Positions 7,756-15,745 of a stretch of DNA of 38,849 nt are shown here, piece after piece. The notes under the pieces were generated by a model. That model saw only the letters and a list, made by a program, of their open reading frames with translations, did no database searches and was not told the DNA's origin. The stretch comes from Jiangella anatolica (GTDB lineage Bacteria; Actinomycetota; Actinomycetes; Jiangellales; Jiangellaceae), in the NCBI RefSeq assembly GCF_003236295.1, contig NZ_POTW01000063.1, forward strand, positions 1 to 38,849, read 5' to 3'. Position 1 is the first letter of the stretch; the number at the start of each line of letters is the position of its first letter. The translations under genes and the position numbers were made by a program.

Positions 7756-7872
7756 TCGACAGATGTCGACCCCGCCGGGTGGGGTTTCCGACACACGGCC
7801 GGTGACCATTCGTCCCGGTTTCTCTATGTTCGGGCGCAATCCCGTCCCCCGGCGACAAGGAGACCCGCCCTC

Positions 7873-9984
7873 ATGGCACGACGCTTCAGAGCGGGCGTAG
7901 CGCTCGGCACCCTCGCGGTGACCGGCTACGCCCTGCTCGCACCGCCCGCACAGGCCGGGCCGGCCGCCGCCCCGGACATCGAGGTCGACGTCACAGCCGG
8001 GCTGTCCGGCCACGTCAACCTGGCCGGCGCCGGCCTGATCCCGGTCACGGTGCACGGCTCACCGGCCGTCGACGTCGCCGACATCGACCTGGACACCGTC
8101 ACGATCGGCGACGTCGCTCCGGCGCGGTCCGCGTCCGGCGCCGTCCTCAGCCACGTCGGCGACGTCGACGGCGACGGCGCCGACGACCTCGTCGTGCACG
8201 TCGACAAGCAGCGGCTGGCCGACGGCGGCGAGCTGACCCCGTCGACCGGCGTCCTCCAGCTCACCGCGACCACGGGCGACGGCGACGGGGTCGGCGGCGC
8301 CGCGGCCGTCGAGCCCGAGGTCAGCCTGGAGCTCAAGTTCGCCGAGGACTACGCGGTCCGCGGCGGCAGCGAGGCGACGCTGCGCAGCACCGCGGGCGAG
8401 AGCCTGGACGCCGTCCGGGACGTTCTCGACCGGCACGATGTGAGCGCTCTCATTCCGTTCGTCGAGCCCGCGCAGGCCGCCGACCTGGCCGCCGCCACGA
8501 CCCGCGCGCAGGCCCGCTCGGCGCAGCCGCTGCCCGACCTCGCGTCCTGGTACACCGCGCTGCTGCCGGCCGGCGCCGACGTCGACGCCGTCCTGGCCGA
8601 GCTGACGGCGCTGCCCGAGGTCGTCCACGCCTACCCGTCCCCCGAGCCCGCGCCGCCCCCGGCGGAGCCGACGCCGGACCTGTCCCCGCTGCAGGGCTAC
8701 CTGCGCCCGTCGGCCACCCACAACGGCGTGGACAACGAGCTGGTCCGCGCCGACCCGCGGGTCCGCGGCGCCGGCATCCGGGTGATCGACCTGGAGTACA
8801 ACTGGAACCCGTTCCACGAGGACCTGCAACTGGACTGGTCCAGCGACATCGGCCAGGGCCGGTTCGTCCGCATCGAGACGTTCGGCGACGACCACGGCAC
8901 CGCCGTCTTCGGCGAGATCGCGGCCGTCGACAACGGCTTCGGCGTGATCGGCGGCGTCCCGGACGTCGACATCTACGGCATCTCGCCGGTGGAGAACCTC
9001 GGCGGCGGCCGGACGTCGTGGCGGCCCGGCCCGGCGCTGGCGTTCGTCGCGGCGCTGAAGGACGCCGACGGGCAGCCGTTCGTCCGGCCCGGCGATGCGC
9101 TGGTCCTGGAGCAGCAGACCGCCAGCCCGCTCGGCGGCAGCCGGTACGCGCCGCTGGAGTGGATCCCGTCGGTCTTCGATGCCAACAAGGTGCTGACGGC
9201 GATGGGCGCGAACGTCGTGCTCACCGGCGGCAACGGCAACACGAACACCGACGACCCGATGTACACGCTGAACGGGATCAAGTGGTTCGACCCGGCGGTC
9301 CAGCACTCCGGCGCGATCTACGCCGGCGCCGGCGGCAGCGGGCTGCGCGCGGCCAACCCGGCGCGGTCCCGGCTGAGCTTCTCCAACTACGGGCAGCGCT
9401 TCGACCTGCAGGGCTGGGGCCAGGACATCTACACGACCGGCTACTGCAACGTGCTGTGCACCGAGCTCGGCAACGACCACAACCGGGCCTACTCGCGCTC
9501 GTTCAGCGGCACGTCCGGCGCCGGCCCGATCGTCACCAACGCCGTCGTCGCCGTCCAGTCCTACGTCATGTCGGTCGGACTCGGCCCGTGGACGAGCGCG
9601 CAGATCAACGAGCTGCTGCGGTCCACCGGCGCGCCGCAGACGACGAACCCGCAGGAGAACATCGGCCCGCTGCCGGACCTGCGGGCGGCGCTGCGCTCGA
9701 TCGAGGTCGACGCGCCGGCGACGGTGCTGCAGCTCAACCAGCGACCGGCCCGCGACGGCTCGTACGTCAACCCGACGGTGACGCTGACCGCGGACGACGG
9801 CTGGGGCTCGGGCGTGAACCGGATCATGTACCGGATCGACGGCGGCCAGTGGGAGACCTACACCGAGCCGTTCCGGATCCGTTCGCTGGGCGAGCACACG
9901 ATCGAGTACCGCTCGAACGACGCGAACGACAACACCGAGCAGACCCACTCGATCACGATCGTCAACCGCGGCCGGGGCGACTGA
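7873..9984 (+). CDS. Secreted S8-family (subtilase-like) serine protease
   Basis: 703 aa with an AAGGAGA ribosome-binding site 11 bases before the ATG. It has a signal peptide (about 1-35) and an N-terminal region (about 36-270) with an acidic Asp-rich stretch (GDVDGDGADD), possibly Ca2+-binding. The S8 domain (about 285-600) has a degenerate but complete triad: Asp306 in IRVIDLEYN, His341 in DDHGTAVFGE and Ser548 in SGTSGAGP. A C-terminal module (about 620-700) with TVTLTADDGWGSGVNRIMYR and YRSNDANDN resembles OmpL47-type beta-sandwich domains. The catalytic motifs differ from the classic HGTHVAG and GTSMAAP, so activity is likely but unproved. It precedes the first M6 protease on the same strand. 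Confidence 0.85.
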   Translation: MARRFRAGVALGTLAVTGYALLAPPAQAGPAAAPDIEVDVTAGLSGHVNLAGAGLIPVTVHGSPAVDVADIDLDTVTIGDVAPARSASGAVLSHVGDVDGDGADDLVVHVDKQRLADGGELTPSTGVLQLTATTGDGDGVGGAAAVEPEVSLELKFAEDYAVRGGSEATLRSTAGESLDAVRDVLDRHDVSALIPFVEPAQAADLAAATTRAQARSAQPLPDLASWYTALLPAGADVDAVLAELTALPEVVHAYPSPEPAPPPAEPTPDLSPLQGYLRPSATHNGVDNELVRADPRVRGAGIRVIDLEYNWNPFHEDLQLDWSSDIGQGRFVRIETFGDDHGTAVFGEIAAVDNGFGVIGGVPDVDIYGISPVENLGGGRTSWRPGPALAFVAALKDADGQPFVRPGDALVLEQQTASPLGGSRYAPLEWIPSVFDANKVLTAMGANVVLTGGNGNTNTDDPMYTLNGIKWFDPAVQHSGAIYAGAGGSGLRAANPARSRLSFSNYGQRFDLQGWGQDIYTTGYCNVLCTELGNDHNRAYSRSFSGTSGAGPIVTNAVVAVQSYVMSVGLGPWTSAQINELLRSTGAPQTTNPQENIGPLPDLRAALRSIEVDAPATVLQLNQRPARDGSYVNPTVTLTADDGWGSGVNRIMYRIDGGQWETYTEPFRIRSLGEHTIEYRSNDANDNTEQTHSITIVNRGRGD

Positions 9985-10020
9985 CCCGACAGATGTCCGA
10001 CTGACGCGGTAGATGTCCAT
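9981..10020 (+). repeat. Tandem 20-bp direct repeat at the S8 stop
   Basis: CTGACCCGACAGATGTCCGA is followed directly by a copy matching at 15 of 20 positions, both with the AGATGTCC core. ACAGATGTC also occurs at 7759-7767 upstream of the S8 gene. It may be a regulator site for the protease genes or a small tandem duplication. Confidence 0.45.
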
Positions 10021-10026
10021 GCACCT

Positions 10027-10069
10027 GTCCGGTGACCGTAGGTCGCTCGACGGCCTACGGTCGCCGGAC
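10027..10069 (+). terminator. 16-bp hairpin between the S8 and M6 genes
   Basis: Arms 10027-10042 and 10054-10069 pair over 16 bases with one mismatch or G-T pair, around an 11-base loop. There is no U tract, as is usual in actinobacterial intrinsic terminators. It lies 47 bases before the M6 start, so it could end the S8 transcript or act as an operator or attenuator for the M6 gene. Confidence 0.6.
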
Positions 10070-10115
10070 CGGTCCGCTTCCCCCGCGGTCCGGCGTCGAC
10101 CCATGGGAGGGCGCA

Positions 10116-12536
10116 GTGACGGCGAGTACAGAACGGCGGCCCGCGAGACGCGGCCGGGCCTGGCGGGCGAGGGCGGTCGTCGGCGCGGCGGCGCTGGCGC
10201 TCTCGGCATCGGCGGGGGTCGTGTCGGCCAACGCCGAGAACGCGGTGGCCGAAGACGAGACCGCCGGCCCCATCGTCCCCGTCGACGAGCAGGTCTGGGA
10301 GGAGCAGGCCGAGATGACCTGGGACGACTACGTCCAGGTCCGGCCGGACGCCTGGAACCAGGACACCACCAGCCAGGGCTCGGAGAACCAGTACCGCACC
10401 GCGGTGATCCTGCTCGAGTACCCGGACCAGAAGTTCCTCATCAGCCAGGAGCCGGGGTCGCACCCGTTCGGCAACCCGCTGCCGCCGTGGGCGCCGGTCT
10501 CGCCCGACGAGGTCAACCAGTGGTACTACGACTACTACGCCGTCCCGAACGAGTACAACGGCGGCCAGACGCTGCACGGCTACTGGATGGAGACCAGCCA
10601 CGGCCGCATCGGCGTCACCGTCGAGGTGTTCGGCCCTTATCAGATGCCGGCCAAGGGGCACGAGTACGGCCTCAGCGAGTTCGGCCTCGAGGTCACCGGC
10701 CCAGCCTCGGTGTGTCCCGCCGGAGACCGCTGCACGGGCATCGTCGACCCTGCCCGCAACAACTTCAACGACCGGAACATCCGCCACGTCGCGAACGAGC
10801 TGTGGCGCAACGACATCGGCTGCGCCCCCGGCACCGGGACCGGCCAGCTCTCACTGTGCGGCTTCGACAACGGCTTCTACGTCACCGCCGGGCACGACGA
10901 GACGTCGACCTGGCAGGAGTTCGGCGAGATGATGTTCCGCACCGCCGAGGACGTCCCGCCCACGTTCGGCCCGCCCGGCGCGACGGAGGGCCCGGTGCTC
11001 AACGCCGACGGCAACCCCATCGCGAACGCCGTCGGCACCCGGTACGTCGACTGGACCTCGTGGCAGGCGGCCGGCAACCACTGGCCGAACGCGAGCGCCG
11101 GCACGTCGACCCAGGCGGAGAACTCCGGCCTGAGCGTGTTCGCGCACGAGTTCAGCCACCTGCGCGGCCTTCCGGACAACTACAACAACCCGTTCGACCC
11201 GGCCAGCGGCCGGGCCGGCACCGCCTACTGGGAGATGATGAGCCGCGGCTCGTTCAACGGCCCCGGCGGCACGCACAACCGCTGGCAGGTCCCCAACGCG
11301 GGCGGATCGGCGCTCGGCCCGCACCACACGCTGTACTTCAAGACCACCGGCCAGGGCCGCCTCGGCGTCGTCAAGCCGGAGGAGTTCCTCACCATCACCC
11401 GGGCCGGGCTGGCCCAGCAGGGCGTCGCCGTCACGCCGATCAAGGGCCGCGAGTACGTGCCGGACGGCGACATGGTCGGCCTGAGCATCGGGCTGGACAG
11501 CCCGTTCGTCCACGGCACCTGCCAGGCGCGCACGAACGACCCGTTCTTCTGCACGCCGCTCACCACGGCCTGGAACCAGTTCAACGTCGAGGTCGTCGAG
11601 CGGGTCGGCAACGACTCGTTCGTCGCGGGGCACGGTGTGCTCATCGGCCAGTCGCGCAACAGCGGCTCGCCGCGGGCGTGGCTGGTGGACGCCAACCCGA
11701 ACGACATCGGCCGGATCGACTTCTACCGGCCGGGCAACGCCACCGAGCCCGGCGGCGAGCCGGTCCCCGTCGTCAAGGGCGACCCGCGTCAGCTCGACGA
11801 CGCGACGTTCCACGCCGGCACCGCGTCAGGCAGCGAGTACGAGTACCTCGACGCGCCGAACAAGCTGCACTTCTACGTCCTGGACACCTACCGGGACGAG
11901 GAGGGCGAGCTGTTCTACGACGTCGCGGTGCGGCACACGGAGGCCACCGACACGTACCAGCGCGGCGCGGCGCTGAGCGAGTCCGCCACGTACGCCGTCG
12001 GCGACTCGACCGCCCTGGTGAACGTGCCGCTGACCAACACCGGCGCGGCCGGTGAGGGCATCTACGGCTCGGACGTGTACCGGATCTCGTCGACCATCGA
12101 GGGCGAGGGCTGGGACGTGACCCTGCCGTACGAGATCAAGGCGGCCGCCGCGGGCGGCACCGTGCCGGTCTGGGCGTACGCCACCGCGGGCGAGGACGCC
12201 TCCGAGACGGCCACGGTGACCATCACGGCGACCAGCGAGTCCGACCCGACCGCGACCGTCACCGTCGAGGTCGAGCTGAAGTCCGGCAGCCTGGACGTCG
12301 CCTACGACAACGCCCAGGAGCTGCTGGCCGACTACCGCGCCGGCGGGTTCCTGACCCAGGGTGAGCACCAGCGGCTGCGGGCGCAGCTCGACATCGCCGA
12401 GGCCGCCCACGGCCGGGCCGCCGAGCGGGCGATCGACCGGTTCACGACGATGTCCGAGGACGTCGCCGGCACCGGTGCCCGCACCCTCGTCAGCGCCGCC
12501 CTGGTGTCGCTGGCGGCGGAGCTGCCGGTCGACTGA
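10116..12536 (+). CDS. Secreted M6-family metalloprotease (immune inhibitor A-like) with FIMAH domain
   Basis: 806 aa from a GTG with a GGGAGGG ribosome-binding site. It has a long basic n-region and a signal peptide (to about residue 48). The M6 catalytic region follows, with zinc motif HEFSHLRGLPDNYNN (HExxH at 344-348) and the family's W-D-M-M-x-RGSFNGPGG-like segment (here YWEMMSRGSFNGPGG). A beta-sandwich NEW3/CARDB-like domain ends in TSESDPTATVTVEV (about residue 705). A C-terminal helical FIMAH domain (about 726-806: LLADYRAGGFLTQGEH ... AAERAIDRF) is absent from the three paralogues. It is probably secreted and digests extracellular protein; the substrate is unknown. It converges on the membrane protein gene across a strong terminator. 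Confidence 0.9.
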   Translation: MTASTERRPARRGRAWRARAVVGAAALALSASAGVVSANAENAVAEDETAGPIVPVDEQVWEEQAEMTWDDYVQVRPDAWNQDTTSQGSENQYRTAVILLEYPDQKFLISQEPGSHPFGNPLPPWAPVSPDEVNQWYYDYYAVPNEYNGGQTLHGYWMETSHGRIGVTVEVFGPYQMPAKGHEYGLSEFGLEVTGPASVCPAGDRCTGIVDPARNNFNDRNIRHVANELWRNDIGCAPGTGTGQLSLCGFDNGFYVTAGHDETSTWQEFGEMMFRTAEDVPPTFGPPGATEGPVLNADGNPIANAVGTRYVDWTSWQAAGNHWPNASAGTSTQAENSGLSVFAHEFSHLRGLPDNYNNPFDPASGRAGTAYWEMMSRGSFNGPGGTHNRWQVPNAGGSALGPHHTLYFKTTGQGRLGVVKPEEFLTITRAGLAQQGVAVTPIKGREYVPDGDMVGLSIGLDSPFVHGTCQARTNDPFFCTPLTTAWNQFNVEVVERVGNDSFVAGHGVLIGQSRNSGSPRAWLVDANPNDIGRIDFYRPGNATEPGGEPVPVVKGDPRQLDDATFHAGTASGSEYEYLDAPNKLHFYVLDTYRDEEGELFYDVAVRHTEATDTYQRGAALSESATYAVGDSTALVNVPLTNTGAAGEGIYGSDVYRISSTIEGEGWDVTLPYEIKAAAAGGTVPVWAYATAGEDASETATVTITATSESDPTATVTVEVELKSGSLDVAYDNAQELLADYRAGGFLTQGEHQRLRAQLDIAEAAHGRAAERAIDRFTTMSEDVAGTGARTLVSAALVSLAAELPVD

Positions 12537-12554
12537 CCAGCTCGCCCCACCCAC

Positions 12555-12602
12555 ACCGGCCACCGGGTGCCGCCGTCCGCAGCGGCGGCCCCGGTGGCCG
12601 GT
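12555..12602. terminator. Bidirectional terminator hairpin
   Basis: Arms 12555-12567 and 12590-12602 pair perfectly over 13 bases, and an inner CCGCCG/CGGCGG stem continues toward the loop. It sits exactly between the convergent stops of the M6 protease and the membrane protein gene and can serve both. Confidence 0.8.
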
Positions 12603-12608
12603 TCCACG

Positions 12609-13250
12609 TCAGCGGGTGGCGAGCTCCACCCGGATCCGGTGCTGGTGCACGTTCGCCGCCACCACGCCGGCCAGCACCAGCGCCGACGCGACGAACACGG
12701 CCGCGCCCGGCGGGTCGCGCCACACCGCGGCGAAGAGCACCGACGCGGCGGCCAGGGCCAGCATCAGCACCGTGACCTGCCGCAGCGAGACGGCGAACGC
12801 GCGCACCGCGGCCGCGCCGTACCGCCGCACCGCGTGCCGCACGATCACCCGGCGGCCGTGCTCGGCCTCCGCCGCCGACACCACACAGAAGATCGCGAAC
12901 AGCACGAACCACTGCGGCGTCAGCCACCGCTCGCCCATCCCGATGACGACGAACAGCGCGGCCAGCGCGAGGAACACGAGCACCAGGCTGACGGTGCCGA
13001 CGAGGTCGACCCGGCGCAGGTAGTAGCGCGACCCGAACAGCACCGCGAGGTACTCCAGGATCGTCGCCGCGACACCGGCCAGCCAGAGCAGCACGGTCGC
13101 CCAGTAGTGCCAGGTCCCGTACGGCCCGGCGATCAGCACGGGCAGGACGGTGACGGCCGCCGCCAGCGAGATGCCGGCGATGACCGTCAGCAGGATCTGG
13201 TAGTCGTGGCTCCCGCTGTCCGGGACGGTTCCCTCTGGTCGCAGTGCCAT
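12609..13250 (-). CDS. Integral membrane protein, function unknown
   Basis: 213 aa with a GGGGAGG ribosome-binding site 5 bases upstream. There are about six hydrophobic segments (roughly residues 20-40, 48-68, 80-103, 110-128, 155-175, 180-200). A basic stretch between the fourth and fifth (HGRRVIVRHAVRRYG) is probably a cytoplasmic loop. No enzyme motifs and no family I recognise. It lies 51 bp downstream of the PucR gene on the same strand and may share its transcript. Confidence 0.7.
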   Translation of the reverse strand: MALRPEGTVPDSGSHDYQILLTVIAGISLAAAVTVLPVLIAGPYGTWHYWATVLLWLAGVAATILEYLAVLFGSRYYLRRVDLVGTVSLVLVFLALAALFVVIGMGERWLTPQWFVLFAIFCVVSAAEAEHGRRVIVRHAVRRYGAAAVRAFAVSLRQVTVLMLALAAASVLFAAVWRDPPGAAVFVASALVLAGVVAANVHQHRIRVELATR

Positions 13251-13301
13251 CGGCGCCTCCCCGAGACCGGACGGTGAGGCGAGACTACGCAGGGCGACGG
13301 C

Positions 13302-14594
13302 TCAGCGCGAGACCACCGACGGGAACGGGGTGACGTTGTCGGTGCCGGTCGCAGTCGTGGGCGCGGCCGCGTCGGCGACCACGGCCTGGCGGGGCGCGTA
13401 CTGGCCGGTCATGCGGGCGACCTTGAGCGACAGGTGCAGCGCCAGCCGCTCGGCGCCGCTCTTGAGGTTCGTGTGCGCCAGCTGCTCCAGCCGCTGCAGC
13501 CGGTAGTACAGCGACGTCCGGTGGAGGTTGAGCCGCTCGGCCGTGAGCTGGGCATTGCCGGCGACGTCGAGATAGGTCTCCAGGGTCTCCAGCAGCGGCA
13601 GCGCGTCGGGGTCGTCGAGCAGGTTGCCCAGGCCGGGGTGGACGGTGGGCACCTCCTCGCCGAGCGATGCGAGCTTGACGACGATCTGGTGGATGCCCAG
13701 CCGGGACCAGTGCACGACGTCGCCGAGACCGGGCAGCAGGCGAGCGGCGTCGGCGGACATGCGGGCCTCGCGGAACGACGCGTAGGCGGCCTCCAGCGCG
13801 TCCCGGCGGCTGCCGACGCCGACGACGAGGGCGGCGTCGGCGGCCAGTGCCGTCCGCGTCAGCTCCACCAGCGCCTCGACCCGCTCGTCGACGTAGATGT
13901 CGTGGTCGCCGGCGCAGGACAGCAGCAGCACGGCGTGGTCGCGGTTGATCAGGTCCAGCGCCTGGCCCTGCCGGACGGCGCGGCGGAAGTCCGCGACCGC
14001 CTGGGCGAGGGCGTCCTCGATGTCGACGCCGGACGAGCGGCGCGGCACGCCCTGCAGCACCACGGCGATGACGCCGTCGCGGGCCGGCATGTACCCGGCG
14101 TCGATGAGGCTGCGGGCGGCCTGAGCGCTCATCGGCGAGCTGCTCAGCAGCATGTGCATGGTGTCGGCCAGCCGGGCGGACGAGAACAGGCTGGCCACGC
14201 TCTCGCGGTGCAGCCACTCGCCGAGCTCCGCGGCGCCCTGCACACAGACCGCGAGGTCGGCGTCGCTCATGGTGCCGTCGGCGTCGACGAACCACAGGTG
14301 CCCGAGCAGCTTGCCGCGGGACCGGACCGGCACGCACACCCGCGGCAGCATGTGCAGCTCCGGGTTGGCGGGGATCCGCAGCGGCCGGTGCAGGTCCGGC
14401 AGCGCGAACCGCTTCAGCCAGCCGCGCACCTCCGGCGACGCGTGCCGGCGCAGGATCGAGTCCTCCCGCACGTCGTCGATGGGGCGGTCATGGGAGCTGA
14501 ACGCGATGAGCCGGCTGAACCGGTCCTCGAGCACCGCGGGCCGGCCCACCCGCTGCGCCAGGCTCTCCAGGATCTGCTGCATCGAGAGTTCCAT
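13302..14594 (-). CDS. PucR-family transcriptional regulator
   Basis: 430 aa from the ATG at 14594, which has a GGAGGTGA ribosome-binding site; the frame stays open further upstream without a better start. The N-terminal half resembles a sensory domain (VGRPAVLEDRFSRLIAFSSHDRP, VCVPVRSRGKLLGHLWFVDADG). A GGDEF-like middle follows (DLINRDHAVLLLSCAG, VVGVGSRRDALEAAYASFREA). The C-terminal PucR helix-turn-helix is ETYLDVAGNAQLTAERLNLH RTSLYYRLQRLE. PucR relatives act on purine, sugar-diacid or amino-acid catabolism; Bacillus PutR of this family senses proline. Lying between M6 genes, it may control the protease island; the ligand is not deducible. Confidence 0.9.
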   Translation of the reverse strand: MELSMQQILESLAQRVGRPAVLEDRFSRLIAFSSHDRPIDDVREDSILRRHASPEVRGWLKRFALPDLHRPLRIPANPELHMLPRVCVPVRSRGKLLGHLWFVDADGTMSDADLAVCVQGAAELGEWLHRESVASLFSSARLADTMHMLLSSSPMSAQAARSLIDAGYMPARDGVIAVVLQGVPRRSSGVDIEDALAQAVADFRRAVRQGQALDLINRDHAVLLLSCAGDHDIYVDERVEALVELTRTALAADAALVVGVGSRRDALEAAYASFREARMSADAARLLPGLGDVVHWSRLGIHQIVVKLASLGEEVPTVHPGLGNLLDDPDALPLLETLETYLDVAGNAQLTAERLNLHRTSLYYRLQRLEQLAHTNLKSGAERLALHLSLKVARMTGQYAPRQAVVADAAAPTTATGTDNVTPFPSVVSR

Positions 14595-14605
14595 GGTCAC
14601 CTCCG

Positions 14606-14640
14606 CCGGCCGGTACCATATCACATATTATGTAGTCAAA
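14606..14640 (-). promoter_or_regulatory. Promoter/operator region of the PucR gene
   Basis: An AT-rich island in GC-rich surroundings. On the minus strand it carries TTGACT (-35-like) and CATAAT (-10-like), inside an ACATA-A-TATGT inverted repeat at 14623-14633. The two boxes are not ideally spaced, so the exact promoter is unsure; autoregulation by PucR is plausible. Confidence 0.45.
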
Positions 14641-14662
14641 AGGGGCCGAATCGGGCGAGGAC

Positions 14663-15220
14663 TCAGCTCCTCGGCTCGACGACGAACTCGGTCAGCTGGC
14701 TGCCCAGGTCGGCCACGCCGCCGGGCCAGCCGCGCACCAGCTGCCCGCCGCGCGCGACCAGCGCCACCAGGGGCGGCTCGTCGACCCCGTAGCGGCGGAA
14801 CGTCTCACCGTCCGGGTCCAGCCCGACCGGGTAGGCGATGTCGTGCTCGCGGACGTACTCCGCGGCGTCCTCCGCGCTGGACGCGCTGGCCACGCCGACG
14901 AACAGGACGGCGTCGCGGTACTCCTCGCTGAGCGCGGTGACGTCGGCCTGCTGCTGTGCGCACAGCTCGCAGAACGACTCGAAGAACACCAGCACCACCG
15001 GGCGCTGCTCCCACTGTTCGGCGAGGTCCAGCGTGCTGCCGTCGAGCAGCTCCAGCTCGAACGACGGCGCCGGCGGCGCGGTGGACGGCGCCTCGATGAA
15101 CGTCACGTCGTCCGGCACGTCGCCGGGCAGGTCGAACGAGACCGCAGCGTCGTCGGACGACCCGGAGCAGCCGGCCAGTGCCAGCACCGCCACGACCAGA
15201 CCGGTCAGGACCCGCCTCAC
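14663..15220 (-). CDS. TlpA-like thioredoxin-fold lipoprotein
   Basis: 185 aa from a GTG overlapping the previous stop (GTGA). It has a lipoprotein signal with lipobox LAGC (about residues 16-19), then a linker and a redoxin fold: FELELLDGSTLDLAEQW, VVLVFFESFCELCAQQQADV with the CxxC pair Cys84/Cys87, VLFVGVAS and YPVGLDPDGETFRRYGVDEPP with the cis-proline. It should act outside the membrane as a disulfide reductase or oxidase. It is the second gene of a two-gene lipoprotein operon. The neighbouring M6 proteases are cysteine-rich, so it may help their folding; that is inference. Confidence 0.85.
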   Translation of the reverse strand: MRRVLTGLVVAVLALAGCSGSSDDAAVSFDLPGDVPDDVTFIEAPSTAPPAPSFELELLDGSTLDLAEQWEQRPVVLVFFESFCELCAQQQADVTALSEEYRDAVLFVGVASASSAEDAAEYVREHDIAYPVGLDPDGETFRRYGVDEPPLVALVARGGQLVRGWPGGVADLGSQLTEFVVEPRS

Positions 15221-15669
15221 GAGATCAACACCTCTCCGATCAGTCCAGCGTCCTCGGCCGCCTCGATCGGCGCGGCGAAGCCGTCGCCGACGACGAACTC
15301 GTAGCCGTCCGGCGAGGTCAGCCCCTCGACCTGGACCTCCATCACGCACATCGTCGGCTGCCGCATGCCCTCGCGGAAGCTGACGTCCATCATCTTCTCC
15401 GCGGTGCCGCCGGGCAGCTCTCCGCGGGCGACCTCGACGCCGTCGCCGTCCTCGACGGTGAACGTCGCCTCGGCGTGGATCGAGCGGAACGCGCCCGCCC
15501 CGTTGCACGGCTCGCCGAGCCGGCGCAGGTTGCCGTCGGGGATCAGCACCCGCACGACGCCGGCGTCGGCATCGGACGACTCCGTCGTGCCGGACGAGCC
15601 GGAGCACCCCGCCAGCGTCACCGAGACCATCGCGACGGCGAGCGCCGCCCCGCTGCGCACTGCTCGCAC
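15217..15669 (-). CDS. Lipoprotein of unknown function
   Basis: 150 aa from a GTG preceded by an AGGTGA ribosome-binding site. Signal peptide and lipobox are SVTLAGCSGSS, followed by a Ser/Thr/Asp-rich linker and a beta-rich domain with two further cysteines (GEPCNGAG and PTMCVMEV). I do not recognise the family. It is coupled by a 4-bp overlap to the TlpA-like lipoprotein, so the two probably act together at the outer face of the membrane, perhaps as a redox pair. Confidence 0.75.
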   Translation of the reverse strand: MRAVRSGAALAVAMVSVTLAGCSGSSGTTESSDADAGVVRVLIPDGNLRRLGEPCNGAGAFRSIHAEATFTVEDGDGVEVARGELPGGTAEKMMDVSFREGMRQPTMCVMEVQVEGLTSPDGYEFVVGDGFAAPIEAAEDAGLIGEVLIS

Positions 15670-15692
15670 AGGCTGTCACCTCTCCCGGGAAT

Positions 15693-15729
15693 CCGGGCAT
15701 CGGCGCGGGTCAGAGCCGCCGATGCCCGG
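15693..15729 (-). terminator. Terminator hairpin after the second M6 gene
   Basis: Perfect 13-bp arms (15693-15705 and 15717-15729) around an 11-base loop, 17 bases past the M6 stop and 24 bases before the lipoprotein start. It separates the two transcription units. Confidence 0.7.
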
Positions 15730-15745
15730 GTGCCCACTCTCATGG

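Noticed and set aside
8059-10209. A 716-codon open frame opposite the S8 protease gene, and similar long frames opposite the M6, thiolase and GH127 genes
   Set aside because: High GC leaves antisense frames open. These have Arg/Ala/Pro/Val-biased composition, no domain motifs and no ribosome-binding sites, while the sense frames carry clear catalytic motifs.
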